Made by a program: the position numbers and the translations under genes
Notes under the pieces: model-generated
What the model was told of the DNA's origin: nothing
The model's input: the letters and a program-made list of their open reading frames with translations, nothing else
Databases searched by the model: none
Shown here: positions 12,001 to 21,240 of the stretch, in pieces
Layout: every line of letters begins with the position of its first letter
How positions within the stretch are numbered: the first letter of the stretch is position 1
Source of the DNA: Pristionchus mayeri
Taxonomy: Eukaryota > Nematoda > Chromadorea > Rhabditida > Neodiplogasteridae
Direction: 5' to 3'
Length of the DNA stretch: 64,000 bases
Assembly (NCBI GenBank): GCA_036245805.1
Contig: BTRK01000002.1
Span: 14,191,067 to 14,255,066, forward strand

Positions 12001-15000
12001 AACGCGCGTAACGCATTTTAAAAAATGCTAGAAATCGAAAGCTAGAGATATTTTGAAACCATTTTGGAACACAAATTTGGTTACTTCCAGAAATATTGTC
12101 AAATTTAAAAAAATACGTATTTAAACGACTGCTGAACATAGATTAGTGTCTAACTGCAACAGACTCCTCGACACCGTGCCTTGCGATACCGTATCTATCA
12201 ATACCGTACCTTGTAATACCGTATCACTACCGTACCTTGCGCTGGCGGGAAATGGAGGCGAGTCTCTTAGATATGTGCTGGCACTGGGTCTCGCACTCCT
12301 CGAGCGCCGTCGTCTTCCTTCTCTGCTCTTGACGCAGCCTGCAGCAGACATAGTAACCCTCTCGACATAGTAAGCGAAGGACGCGGGTTCGATTCCCATC
12401 CCAAGCAAATCTTTTTCAAACTTGCACAATTATAATGTACTGTAGGTAAAAAAAGGAATCATCTATACAAATATATTCACGTTCGACTAAATTCCGGAGA
12501 GCAATTTATAATACAGTTCCGGAGAGCAATGTATAATTAAAATTTATTCTAATAATTAAAATCAGGACTACTTCCCAGTAGAGAAATCTGTTCAAATTTT
12601 TTTAAAGTAAAGCTCACTCCTTATTCGTTGGATTAACGGACAGTTCGGCCTGGAGTCGAGCGAGTCTCTGCTGAATCGGCAGCTTCTGGCTCTCCTCTGC
12701 AAGAGGAACGAGATACTTTCCCCTTTGATTCCCACTTGAGACCCTGATCTGCCTAGTACAAAGATTGACTCTCATTTGGTGCGAGTGGTGGGCACCGTGT
12801 ATGGGAAATTTGGGAGCATAGATTATCTCATTGGGGCATTAGATGAGGACTAAATGCATATAGTTTTCAGAATTTTAGAATTAGCTAGTCTACTTTGAGT
12901 CACAACTCTGGAAGATTTCAACAACTTCTACAACATTTACAACATTTCCTGTAACTGTCATTACTTGCCTATTCTATTTCTATTTCAATTTTGTTTTTTT
13001 TTTCTTTCCCTGACAAGGAAATAAAACACGCGCTCGGTAAAATTATGGAATATAACCTATTGGAACGCTACCTGGACCATGAGTGCATCCGAAATCTATT
13101 TTGGGAGGTGCCGCCCGATGTATGTTTCAAACACAATGTGCTATGTTTCAACATAATGTTTGGTGCCCGATCGTACTCACTTCTCTCCAGTTCCTTCTGG
13201 ACATTTTCCTTCTCTCTGGCCACGAAGGAAGCCATGCCCGTTTCGGAGAGAAGAGTCCAGCGAGGAGAGGCGAACGAGCGGAGAGGATCCACCAGGCGAA
13301 CCTGAACCGGGGTTGAGGGTTATTGCCTTAGGCTAAGGTATTGGAGCTGTAGGGTCCACCAGGCAAACCTGCCCCAGGGATTCGATTAGCCAAGGGCACT
13401 AGGTCGGAAGACAACCGTCGGATGAGAACCAAAAAAAGTACCCTTCTCCAGCATGTTCACAGAAGGTTCCCAAAGTGCCATAAATGATTATGTGAAAGTC
13501 CTACAGAATTTTCCATTTTTTGGTTCTCATCCGGCGTTGTGCCGTCGGATGAGAACTATGCCATCATGCCGCGTCGTCATGGTTCTCATCCGACCTAGCG
13601 CCGCCCAGGCATTCGATTAATTTATTCGATTAGTTCATTCGATTAATTTTCGATTAATTTATTAATTTAACTACTTCAGCGAAGTAAACGTTGGGACTGG
13701 TACAAAATGGAACCAGGGAATCAGTCAATCGCACAGCGAAATACGTATGCAATCTCACTATTGAGAGCTATTCATTAAACTCTTGCCACCGAAACAAAAC
13801 ACAAATCTCGCTTTCAACATGGCCAAAATAGCGCATATTTCATTACGGGCCGTAAATCCTCTCAAACGGTCGCACATTCTCTCCCTTTTGGCACTAAATC
13901 GGATGAGAACTGTGACGTCATGCCGCCTTTGATCTAACAAAGGCGGCATGACGTCACAGTCCTCATCCGACCAAGTGCCCTCCCTTCGCTCACCTGTTTC
14001 CGGCCCAGAAAGATGGCAATCTTCGGCTCGAGGTAGAGATTCTCCAGAAATACTGACAGCTTCTCCCGCGAGACTTCGGACGTTCTGAGCAAGCACAACA
14101 CTATTGTGTGTAACAACAATAACAATAACAACAACAAAAACAATAACAACAACATACCTTCCGTCCTCTTCCCTCTTCTTCACCACAAAATCGCTCTGAC
14201 GATTGTTCCACTGCAGCTCGTACCTGAAAATTAATTAAATTATTAATTAGTCAAAGGCAGGAAAAACGTACTCATTGTTTTCCATCTTCTTGAGATCGCT
14301 CAAAGCCACGGCTGTTCCCGACTTCTTCTCTGCGATATCAGTGGTTAAAGCTCAAATTGATCCACCTTCTCATACCGTATCCACTACCGTAATCCAATCG
14401 ATCCTACTCCTACCTTCAATGCTTCCGCAGGGAAGTTCGTGCTGCAGGTGCTCGAAGAGGGCCTCTTCATTGGCAAACGGCGACCACTTGAGGATCACTT
14501 CAAGAGCGGCAGCATGCTAAACAAATAAAAATGTTGCTCCGCATCTTTTGTGATCAAAAATTGCAATTAGTCGGTTGCGGATCATTGCGAGAGTTGATGG
14601 ACTCTTCTTTTTCACATCATCTTTCGCTATCTGGCAGGAGACAGTAATCAAGTCCACTGGCATCTCTCGATTTCGCACTCATTTCAAGGAGATGCGAGAA
14701 TGAAAAACAAATGGATTGTGCATAACTGCTGGCCATTTTCTCTTTTCATTTCGCTCTTTCGCTGGTCAGATAGCGAAAGATGATGTGAAATCAACGTGCT
14801 CCAATAACACCCTCTCCCTTCCTCGCTCACCTTCTCCTTCGGCTCATTGGCATACTTCATGGGGTGCAATTTGTCATTCGAATCCACCTTGTAAGAGATG
14901 CACGGGACGAGGCACTGCAAGATTTAATTTGCACAATCGTCATCAATATCCAGAATTAGCTTTATTAAGGCTCGCTTTGTCAGTCCATTCAGTCACCAGG

Positions 15001-16964
15001 TGAATTGGCGCAGCGCGAAGGTGCAAGGCCAACTTTTAAGGAGAATAGGACTTTATTGAAGAAAAGGAATGCATTTCAATCATTAAAAACGACCCTTGTA
15101 GTATCACATGCTCACCAAATTGCTACTGTATCTCCCCTCGCGCTTCCTTACCAAATTGCTACCGTATCCACCCTCTCGCATCCTTACCAAAACGCTACCG
15201 TATCCCACCTCTCGCTTCCTTACCTTGTTGCCCTCGACGGACTCCAGGAAGGGAAGTGAGATCATCAGCACGGTGTACTCTCGATCCTTGAGTGTTCCCA
15301 GCAGCATCGTCTCTCCCACTCGCATCGAGCCACTGCAAGAGCGTTGCAACCAAATATTTTGAAGAGATTGTGGGCCACTCTCGATTCTGTGAGAATGCAC
15401 GACTAGTTGGTGGGCATACGATTCATCGGAGAATACAAGCAAATATGACAGTGAGCGATGGAAATTAGCAAGAGAGTGTAGAAGCCCAATAGTGTGAATC
15501 GAACCAGGCGCAAGATCTGAGCCGCGAAAGAGACGGCAGAATGAGAAGAGCAATTTCTTGCTATTCCCTCCCTGCCCAGCGACTTCGATAAGCGAGCCTT
15601 CGTTTCAATACTCTCTCACCACTCGAATGGTACAGAAAATTGAGTGAAATGAAGATACGAAGGGCCGATTATCGAATCCCTCCAAGCAGCATCTCTCCTC
15701 TCAATTCCTCCCCTCACCTCTTGAGTCCATTGCCGAACTGGCCAATCAGTCCGACGTCTCCTCTCTTGAGCGAGTAACCGACCAGAATCGTCTTGAGTGC
15801 TTCTTCTCTGCAAGCAGGGAGTGAACAGTGACAAGAGCGCTCCGGGAATGTGTTACTCATTGTTGCACCTATAATAGCCAGAGGCGAAACGCGAGAGGAG
15901 CGAGTAAGCAATTTCTTTTGAAATTGTGAAAAACCCTCCACTTTCTGCTTCACTTTATTCATATAAATTAACAGACTCTCTAATATCGATCTCCCCTTCT
16001 TCCCCTTCCCTTACTCTCACCTGTTCATTCCGATTCCATCATCGTTCACCGTGATGTATCTGATCTTCTTCACCGTACCATCAGATTCACGCCGATCTTT
16101 CACATCTACAACACGCACTGCTGAGCTAGCATCATGTGCACTGCATGATAACCGTGTCATGATTTGAAGCACCTCTTGAAGCGCTTCGGAAAAGACTACA
16201 ATAGGTGGACAACTTATTAGGGTTGGCTAGTCGAGGTCGCTTTGCAACGCCTCCCTCCCTCCCCCCCCCCCCCCCCCCCGGTTTCACTACCAGGTGAGGA
16301 ATAGGGGTTGCAACTCGTTTCGAATAGCCAACCCTGGTACTTATTGCTTAGCACCATTCAATCCGACCGTTCATAGCAATCGATTCTGGGCACTTCTTGG
16401 ATTAATGGTCATCCTCCCCCCCCCCTCAATTCCCATCCCTCGCCATCACTGAGGGGCTGTGCGACAGGAACTCAGAAAGGAATATCTATAAATGAGTGGG
16501 TTAGAGTAGAGAGGGGGGGTGGCCAATAATCCACGAAGTTCCCGATTCTGTGCCCCTCGAACTCACTATTTGTAATATATACATTCTTCGCTTGAGAATC
16601 GACCGAGTTGTCGATCAATTCGCTCAGCCCGTTGCACGGCGACGTGTGCAAGGTACTGCAAGGGTGTAATCCGTAGTGCGAATTAATAAACGTCGCCGCC
16701 GACTGCTTCTCACCCGTTCGAACGGATGTGCTCGAGCGTGACTTGTACGACGTCGAACATCGGATCCTCCTTCTGCTGAGCTGCGCCTAGACCATCGACA
16801 TTATAAGATAAAACTGTACAGCATTAAAGGTAAATTCGAAAAGAGCTTGAGGTAGAATCGAAAAAAAGCAAAAAAGCTTCCTCCTCAACTAGTGTACACG
16901 GATGTAGACCGATTTGGGCGTGAAATAAGGAAGGAGCAAGCTATACCATACCTGTATCAGCCAT
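48..16964 (-). CDS. morc-1-like: MORC-family GHKL ATPase, 33-exon gene model
   Basis: MORC proteins are DNA-compacting ATPases acting in heterochromatin and, in C. elegans, nuclear RNAi. The model is phase-consistent and gives about 932 residues. ATPase motifs: ELIDNSVDS (41-49), DDGIGM (80-85), IGQFGNGLKSGSMRVG (108-123). An S5-like half follows, with an inserted coiled coil (about 290-388), the segment YFGLDLEHR, and the PTKQHRE motif. A four-Cys CW-like finger lies at 530-566. The tail is Ser/Arg-rich with a ~73-residue acidic exon (704-776). Exons: 16952-16964, 16714-16786, 16567-16655, 16021-16105, 15718-15807, 15224-15332, 14831-14914, 14414-14516, 14272-14329, 14158-14223, 13994-14084, 13181-13301, 12618-12696, 12236-12338, 11726-11856, 11495-11564, 11116-11226, 10845-10959, 10440-10474, 10276-10342, 10123-10168, 9874-9928, 9707-9731, 9235-9321, 9002-9055, 8220-8258, 7900-7932, 7661-7738, 4067-4285, 3460-3542, 3134-3230, 2929-3029, 48-236. 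The last exon may instead splice at 51 and continue past the left edge. The family call is very sure; small tail exons are less sure. Confidence 0.9.
300..405. repeat. MITE family B fragment
   Basis: ACTAGGTCGGGAGAGAACCA then CAAAAAAATATAACCC and TTTAGCATGCTCATAATA match the left part of family B. Confidence 0.6.
506..2350. repeat. Long nested inverted repeat in the last MORC intron
   Basis: Outer arms about 506-666 and 2183-2350 match inverted. A second pair, about 672-1018 and 1139-1484, nests inside with near-perfect pairing over ~345 bp. Ends carry CTAACACGCGTCTTCTGAGA. About 700 bases (1485-2182) are unpaired. No transposase frame. Probably a foldback or non-autonomous DNA transposon. 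Confidence 0.85.
2623..2857. repeat. MITE-like palindrome, CGTGAGAATAGAAC ends
   Basis: About 235 bp, imperfectly palindromic throughout; left end CGTGAGAATAGAACGCGTA, right end its inverse. Lies in the last MORC intron. Confidence 0.8.
3590..3715. repeat. MITE family A copy (diverged)
   Basis: Right part has TATGACGTCATAGTTCTC followed by TCCGACCTGGTGCC. Family A is a ~90-bp palindrome with ends GGCACTAGGTCGGATGAGAA and core TATGACGTCATGCCGCC. This copy has lost most of its left arm symmetry. Confidence 0.65.
4328..4366. repeat. MITE family A fragment
   Basis: Half element: ATGACGTCATAGTTCTCATC then CGAACTAGCGCC. Confidence 0.65.
4536..5559. repeat. 1-kb near-perfect palindrome in a MORC intron
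   Basis: Left arm about 4536-5029 and right arm about 5067-5559 pair almost fully around a ~37-base centre. The arms include a GC-rich CGCGCGCGGG segment. Open frames on both strands here are mirror shadows. It lies in the 3.4-kb intron 4286-7660. Confidence 0.88.
5569..7282. repeat. 1.7-kb inverted-repeat element with an unpaired centre
   Basis: Arms about 5569-6085 and 6763-7282 with ends ATATCACGCG. The ~680-base centre contains a tRNA-like segment. It abuts the neighbouring palindrome within about 10 bases. Confidence 0.88.
6171..6240 (+). repeat. tRNA-related (SINE-like) segment with A and B boxes
   Basis: TGGTCCAATGG fits the polymerase III A box and GGTTCGATTCC fits the B box at tRNA spacing. 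The acceptor and T stems pair poorly, so this is not a working tRNA gene. More likely a SINE head or tRNA pseudogene caught inside the inverted-repeat element. Confidence 0.5.
7556..7650. repeat. MITE family A copy
   Basis: Palindrome with GCCGCCTTTGA and TCAAAGGCGGC arms, and CAGTGCC right end. Confidence 0.75.
7979..8093. repeat. MITE family D copy (AGGGTTGG ends)
   Basis: Ends AGGGTTGGTTATTCGGA and TCCGAATAGCCAATGC are inverted. A second copy is at 16218-16336. Confidence 0.75.
9480..9640. repeat. MITE family C copy (C/G-tract palindrome)
   Basis: Left arm GGCCACCCCTCCCCCTCATT, right arm ending GGGGGAGGGGGTGGGCAG, with CAGGGAGGGATACCCTAGAA between. Similar units lie at 16385-16550 and 17745-17890. 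Confidence 0.6.
9950..10052. repeat. MITE family A copy
   Basis: GGCACTAGGCCGGATAAGAA at left and CCGACCTAGTGCC at right, with TATGACGTCATTCCG inside. Confidence 0.8.
10590..10832. repeat. MITE family A copy carrying a nested palindrome
   Basis: A family A copy beginning GGTCGGATGAGAACTATGAC is split after TCATAGTTCTCATTAG by a 139-base inverted repeat (10665-10803, ends ACTTTCAAAAACAACTA). The A-type right end CCATCCGACCCAGTGCC follows. The nesting gives relative ages. Confidence 0.75.
11026..11090. repeat. MITE family A short copy
   Basis: ATCGGGATGAAAACGGTTGC at left and TTCTCATCCGAAATAGTTCC at right with a shortened core. Confidence 0.55.
13393..13606. repeat. Composite of MITE families B and A
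   Basis: Family B (GGATGAGAACCAAAAAAAGT, TTTTTTGGTTCTCATCC ends, with CCCTTCTCCAGCATG inside) is followed directly by a short family A copy ending CCGACCTAGCGCC. Confidence 0.7.
13890..13979. repeat. MITE family A copy, nearly perfect
   Basis: About 90 bp palindrome: GGCACTAAATCGGATGAGAA left, TGACGTCATGCCGCCTTTGA core and its inverse, right end CCGACCAAGTGCC. Confidence 0.85.
16218..16336. repeat. MITE family D copy interrupted by a poly-C tract
   Basis: AGGGTTGGCTAGTCGA at left and TTCGAATAGCCAACCCT at right. A run of about 19 C lies in the middle. Confidence 0.75.
16260..16279. repeat. Poly-C (poly-G on minus) tract, about 19-20 nt
   Basis: Uninterrupted C run. Similar tracts of 10 or more occur near 7771, 8666, 17777, 29587 (G), 37800 (G), 44281 (G) and 44980 (G). 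Confidence 0.8.
16385..16550. repeat. MITE family C copy
   Basis: ATTAATGGTCATCCTCCCCC at left against GGGGGGGTGGCCAATAAT at right, in the MORC intron between 16105 and 16567. Confidence 0.6.
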
Positions 16965-16996
16965 TGCTCGTCTGTCTTGTCTATGACTATCTCCTG
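16965..16996 (-). promoter_or_regulatory. Candidate trans-splice acceptor and short 5' UTR of the MORC gene
   Basis: A pyrimidine-rich acceptor ending TTTCCAG lies about 30 bases before the chosen ATG (ATG at 16962-16964). This fits nematode spliced-leader addition. The upstream gene ends at 17407, about 410 bases away, wider than typical operon spacing. A normal cis intron from an undetected 5' UTR exon is the alternative. Confidence 0.45.
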
Positions 16997-17406
16997 GAAA
17001 CAGTCAGGTCAACACCGACCGGCAACAACAGACAGATAGCTTATTGCGTCAAATAACGCTTAATAAGCAAATTATTTCCCGCCTGTTAAAATTACTTCAT
17101 CATTGAATAATCGGATTAAATCATAGCCTTATAAAACCTCCCGTTGCAAACAATTATAGCTCGCTCACACTTGAAAGTACTGCATAAAAATTTGCTCTAG
17201 CAACAAACATACATATCTGTGAAAACAATAGGACTATATGATGCCAAATCACATGAAGGTAAAACACGGAACGAATAAAAATCTCTGTACGAATTAAGTC
17301 TAAAAATACACGGTGTGATACGATATCTACATCTTGTACGATACATTGGGATACTGTGAGGGGGAGGGATACGGTAGACAAGCAGGAGTACGGTAATCCA
17401 CCCGTC

Positions 17407-18489
17407 TCAAACGTGGATGACGATCTCGTCCACTGCCTTCTCCGATTCCGTTCGCTCGCGTCGAATCACCTTAAACGGTTTGAATCAATCAATAGCCTAC
17501 CGTACTCCCAGAAAGTTACCGTACCTCGATCACCTTCTTCTTCCCATCAACAGTCGTCGTGGACGGGGGCATACGGTAGACCAGGCAGCCCTGAATAACG
17601 AGTAATGAATTTATCCATAGTCACATTTTACAGTAATCACTCCATGGATCAATACCGTAACCCCTCCTACCGTACTCACCCTTCTGTTCTCAGTGAAGCC
17701 GAGATGCGAATCCACTTCGAGTTGAATCGTCAACTGCAAGAATAGCAAGGGCACTTCATTGGTTTATGTCCATCACCCCCCCCCCCTTCCCTCATCTAGC
17801 CCATTCATTTCTAGGAATTCCTCCCTGATTTTCGGCCATTCAACAATGATGGGCAGGGATGGGAAATGAGAGAGGGTCACCATTAACCAAATAAGAGAAC
17901 AAGTATGACGATATAACTTTACCAGGCGAATTCATGCTTCGCTGTTCTATTCTATCTCTTGAGTGCAGCTCCCTCCATTGATCCGCCCCTATTCACTACC
18001 TACTCACCTCCATCCTCCTCCTCTCCTTCTTCACTGTCTTCTCTTCATCTTCATCCTTATTCCCTTTCTTCTCTCCTCCCTCCACTCTCTTCTCCTTCTC
18101 TTTCCTCACTTCATCCGTCTTCGCCTTCTGCTCCTGCGATTTCAATGGTCTATTATCCATGTTCGTGAAAAGGAGCACTATTCCTGGACACTCGTCGTTT
18201 TCTTGTCAACACAACGTGTTTTTGACCCAATACAAATGTTTCGGTTTTTTTCAAGCTTCCAAATCCGTAACACAGTACCTTCTTGCTGCCGTGCTTCTCC
18301 TTCTCCTTCCTTACTCGTTCCTTTCTCCTCTCTTTTTTCCTCTCCTCCCTCTTCACGATCTTCTTCACTTTCTTGCGCTCCAGCAGCGAAACCGGCTGCA
18401 ATCGATCGATAGGTGAATCAGAACATTCGATAATTGACGCTACCGTAACCAATAAATAAATCGATACTCACATCGATGAAGCAGACCAT
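17407..18489 (-). CDS. Lys/Glu-rich small protein, function unknown
   Basis: Six phase-0 exons give about 147 residues: 18472-18489 (MVCFID), 18279-18395, 18008-18133, 17680-17733, 17525-17590 and 17407-17469 with a TGA stop. The middle two exons are a highly charged coiled-coil-like stretch (ERKKVKKIVKREERKKER and similar). The C-terminal part is not low complexity and reads LTIQLEVDSHLGFTENRR then GCLVYRMPPSTTTVDG. All junctions fit GT-AG, though the last acceptor is TTTAAG, which is unusual. I do not recognise the family. The start may be the MVCFID exon, which sits directly after a TTTCCAG acceptor, or the gene may continue upstream into the zinc-finger-like exons at 19.0-20.0 kb. Confidence 0.55.
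17745..17890. repeat. MITE family C copy
   Basis: GGGCACTTCATTGGTTTATG at left, a poly-C run, and CTAGGAATTCCTCCCTGATT in the middle. Lies between exons of the Lys/Glu-rich gene. Confidence 0.55.
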
Positions 18490-19046
18490 CTGGAAAGGGA
18501 TTGTGGAGGGACGGCTGACGAGTCGGAGACTTGCCCATCTGAGAGAGAAAATCGATCAATCGATGGGAAGAGGAGGAGGGCGACTCTCTCCATTCCGTGC
18601 ACTCCCTCGTTTTCAGTTGAGGGGAAGAGGGGTCGAGGGCGGTAGATCAGTGACCTTCCCCGTCTCTCTCTCTCTCACTGACAACTCAACGAGAACAACA
18701 ATCGATTGCGAAAGAACGTGCGAACACGGGACAGAATCGGAGGTTCCATTTGATCTAATTGATCCTTTGAAAGCGCAATTTCGCAGTAAAACGTTTGCAA
18801 CATTGATGACATCTTCAACGATACCTAGCTCATCTTTCAAAACAGTCAGGCGTGGAAATCAAATCCACCTGGCTAAATTCATGTACAACCGGGGCAACCT
18901 TAATTGTCAGCTTTCAACTGACGCAAACTTAGAGAATTTCACTGACACAATGAAAAGAGTGCTAAAAACATTCATATTTCTCATTCCAGCCTTTTATTTC
19001 TACCACTTCGACTGATAGTCATTTCCAAGTATTTTTAAAATTTTCC

Positions 19047-19980
19047 TCAATAGGAGTCACGTAGTTTCTCCCTCTCCTTGCATCCCTCCATGAATCGATC
19101 GTAGATCCCTCTGATCTCCGCCGCGTGGAAGTGCATCGCCACCTGAAATACCGATTCGAAAAAAATCAATATTCGAAAAGGTATCCAATCGATAATCGTA
19201 ATCACCTAGTAGTACTCCATGCAAGCGTAGCAGTGACAATCGCCGAGCTCCAGGGGCACTGAAACATAAAAAACCTTCGAGCAAGTGGGGTGGATGCTCT
19301 TGGAGCAGAACAACTTGATACTCGCGGCGAGCCCCCAACTGTCCAGGGGGCCATTATGAACACAAACATGCTCAAAAAGAAAATCGAGGGATCATAAAAA
19401 TATTACGTTGTTGACTGGAGTTTCCGTTACAGAGTGAGCTAAAATTGATGCGACCTACGCATAGCAAATACCACAGATTTCAAGTTTTTGGCACATCGGA
19501 ATAATGGTAGTAGTAGAAAACCCTATACAGCGATGTGAATCGAAGTTTGTCTTCTCTGTTAACGGCTGTACAGCCGCTGTTGCGTAACACGCATCACGCG
19601 GAGCACGAAATAAACATGAGATCACTCATTCCACGCCGCTCCTTTTAGCCCAAAAACATTATCAATATTAAGATCGCGATTTACCATAACCTAAAGCGTT
19701 AAGCATAGCGGGAAAGCATAGAAACCATCGAATTCACCCTCGAGAAGGACAGCAAAAGTTCTTCAAAGAGTAATGAGCTGATTAGCACCTATTTATGCTT
19801 TTCCTGATCATTTGACACGTTCTTCAAGCAAATATCGTCACCTCTCCAATTTGTAAGAGCGAAACAATCAATAGTCACGTTTCAACAGCCAACAAAACGT
19901 GTCAAAACAAGTAAGCAAAAACATCATAAATCGAAGTCGATGGCGTGCACTACCGTATCACTCACCATATTTTCAATCAT
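19047..19980 (-). CDS. Cys/His-rich exons, possibly a degenerate ZnF-UBP domain
   Basis: Three candidate exons: 19966-19980 (MIENM), 19206-19370 and 19047-19142. The large exon encodes a CVHNGPLDSWG stretch, CSKSIHPTC, and ends LELGDCHCYACMEYY. That ending looks like the last strand of ZnF-UBP fingers (pattern CYxC followed by aromatic residues), but several usual ligands are missing. In this frame the exon ends in TAG exactly at the GTGATT donor, so the next exon (AEIRGIYDRFMEGCKERE) can only follow if the stop is an artefact, an allele, or the exon is terminal. It could be the 5' part of the gene at 17.4-18.5 kb, a separate short gene, or a decaying copy. Confidence 0.35.
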
Positions 19981-21240
19981 AAAATGATTTTTCAAATCAA
20001 ACATTTTTATCGATTCTTTTCGTCCACTTTATATTTTCACTAGTCCGGCTGCCCCCCGCCCTAGCGGAGTATCTAGATTTCGCAATCACTTGTTTCGAAA
20101 CTTGTTGACGATCTCTCTCCCTCCACATTTCGCAATCGTTTCGCAACTGTTTCGCAATCCGGACAGACGCCATCACAGTGCGCTTTATATATAGGTATAG
20201 ATATTCAGTAACATCGTTTCTTTGCCTTTGGGCAAGCTCATTTGAGCACGTTGTGATGTTGCACTTGATACACATTTCGCAGAATCAATAATTTATTCGG
20301 CTGTTGACATCTAACCGTCTTATTCGAGTTAATCGGAAAGAGAAAGAGATGATACGATGAAATGGAGCAAAAGATGAGAGTGAGTGAGCAATATCGAGGG
20401 GTAAAACGATTAGATACTAACCAATTAAATGATACAAAACGCTATGGGGGCTGTGTTCGTTCGATTGAATGTGCATGATGACTAAAGCTATCATAAGAGA
20501 GGTCTCAACTGGATGACTACGGTATATCACACAGAGCAGTTATGCGGAGGGGAGGAATCGATAATAGGGCGCCTCGATAAAATAACTATCTACATGGATG
20601 AACAAGATTTGAGCCCGATTCGTTTGTATCATAGAGCAAATAAATTGAGATTCTGAAAAGAAGGAAGAGAAGCATGGAAGAAATCGAGGGGATTTGGGTT
20701 ACAGAATGATGCAATCGATACTCGTTGGCGTGAGAGTACCGTACTGTATCACATGGGGGAAGGGAATACGATCGAGGAATGAAACACAACAAGAAATTAT
20801 ATCCGTGGTTGAAAGGGTCAAGATGTGATGTAAGTTTAGCTTAGTTTAGCCTATCGTGGTGTGGGTGAGCGACGTTTAGAAGAAGTAAGAAAGACATATC
20901 GTTATGGAAGAAATGAGAGAAAGTAGAGAGCAGAGTGCATCACGGAGGAAAGAAAGTGGAAAAGGGAGCAAGGGGATCATGAGATAACTGCGGAACACTT
21001 CTCAGCTCTAGTAGGACAAGTTACCGTACAAACCAAGCCCTAGACAACACACGAATTTTGCATCATATGACAGGAAGGGGGAGCAATATTCTGATCTATT
21101 CGTTCACCAAACTAGGGAAACAGAAAAGAATCAGACAAGAGTGGAGAATCGCATACTTACAACAAGCGGCAAAGGAGCACACATACTATGTACAGTATAC
21201 ATGAGAAACGGGCGACAATACTAGAGAAATTACGGTATTA
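19981..21240. other. Intergenic stretch downstream of the kinase gene
   Basis: No exon, RNA gene or clear transposon is visible. It should contain the kinase 3' UTR. It holds scattered TACCGTA/TACGGTA heptamers, and an AATAAA on the minus strand lies near 20.29 kb. Confidence 0.5.

Noticed and set aside
12340..12430. tRNA-like B box (GGGTTCGATTCCC) after the MORC exon
   Set aside because: No A box or cloverleaf at the right spacing; at most a SINE remnant.
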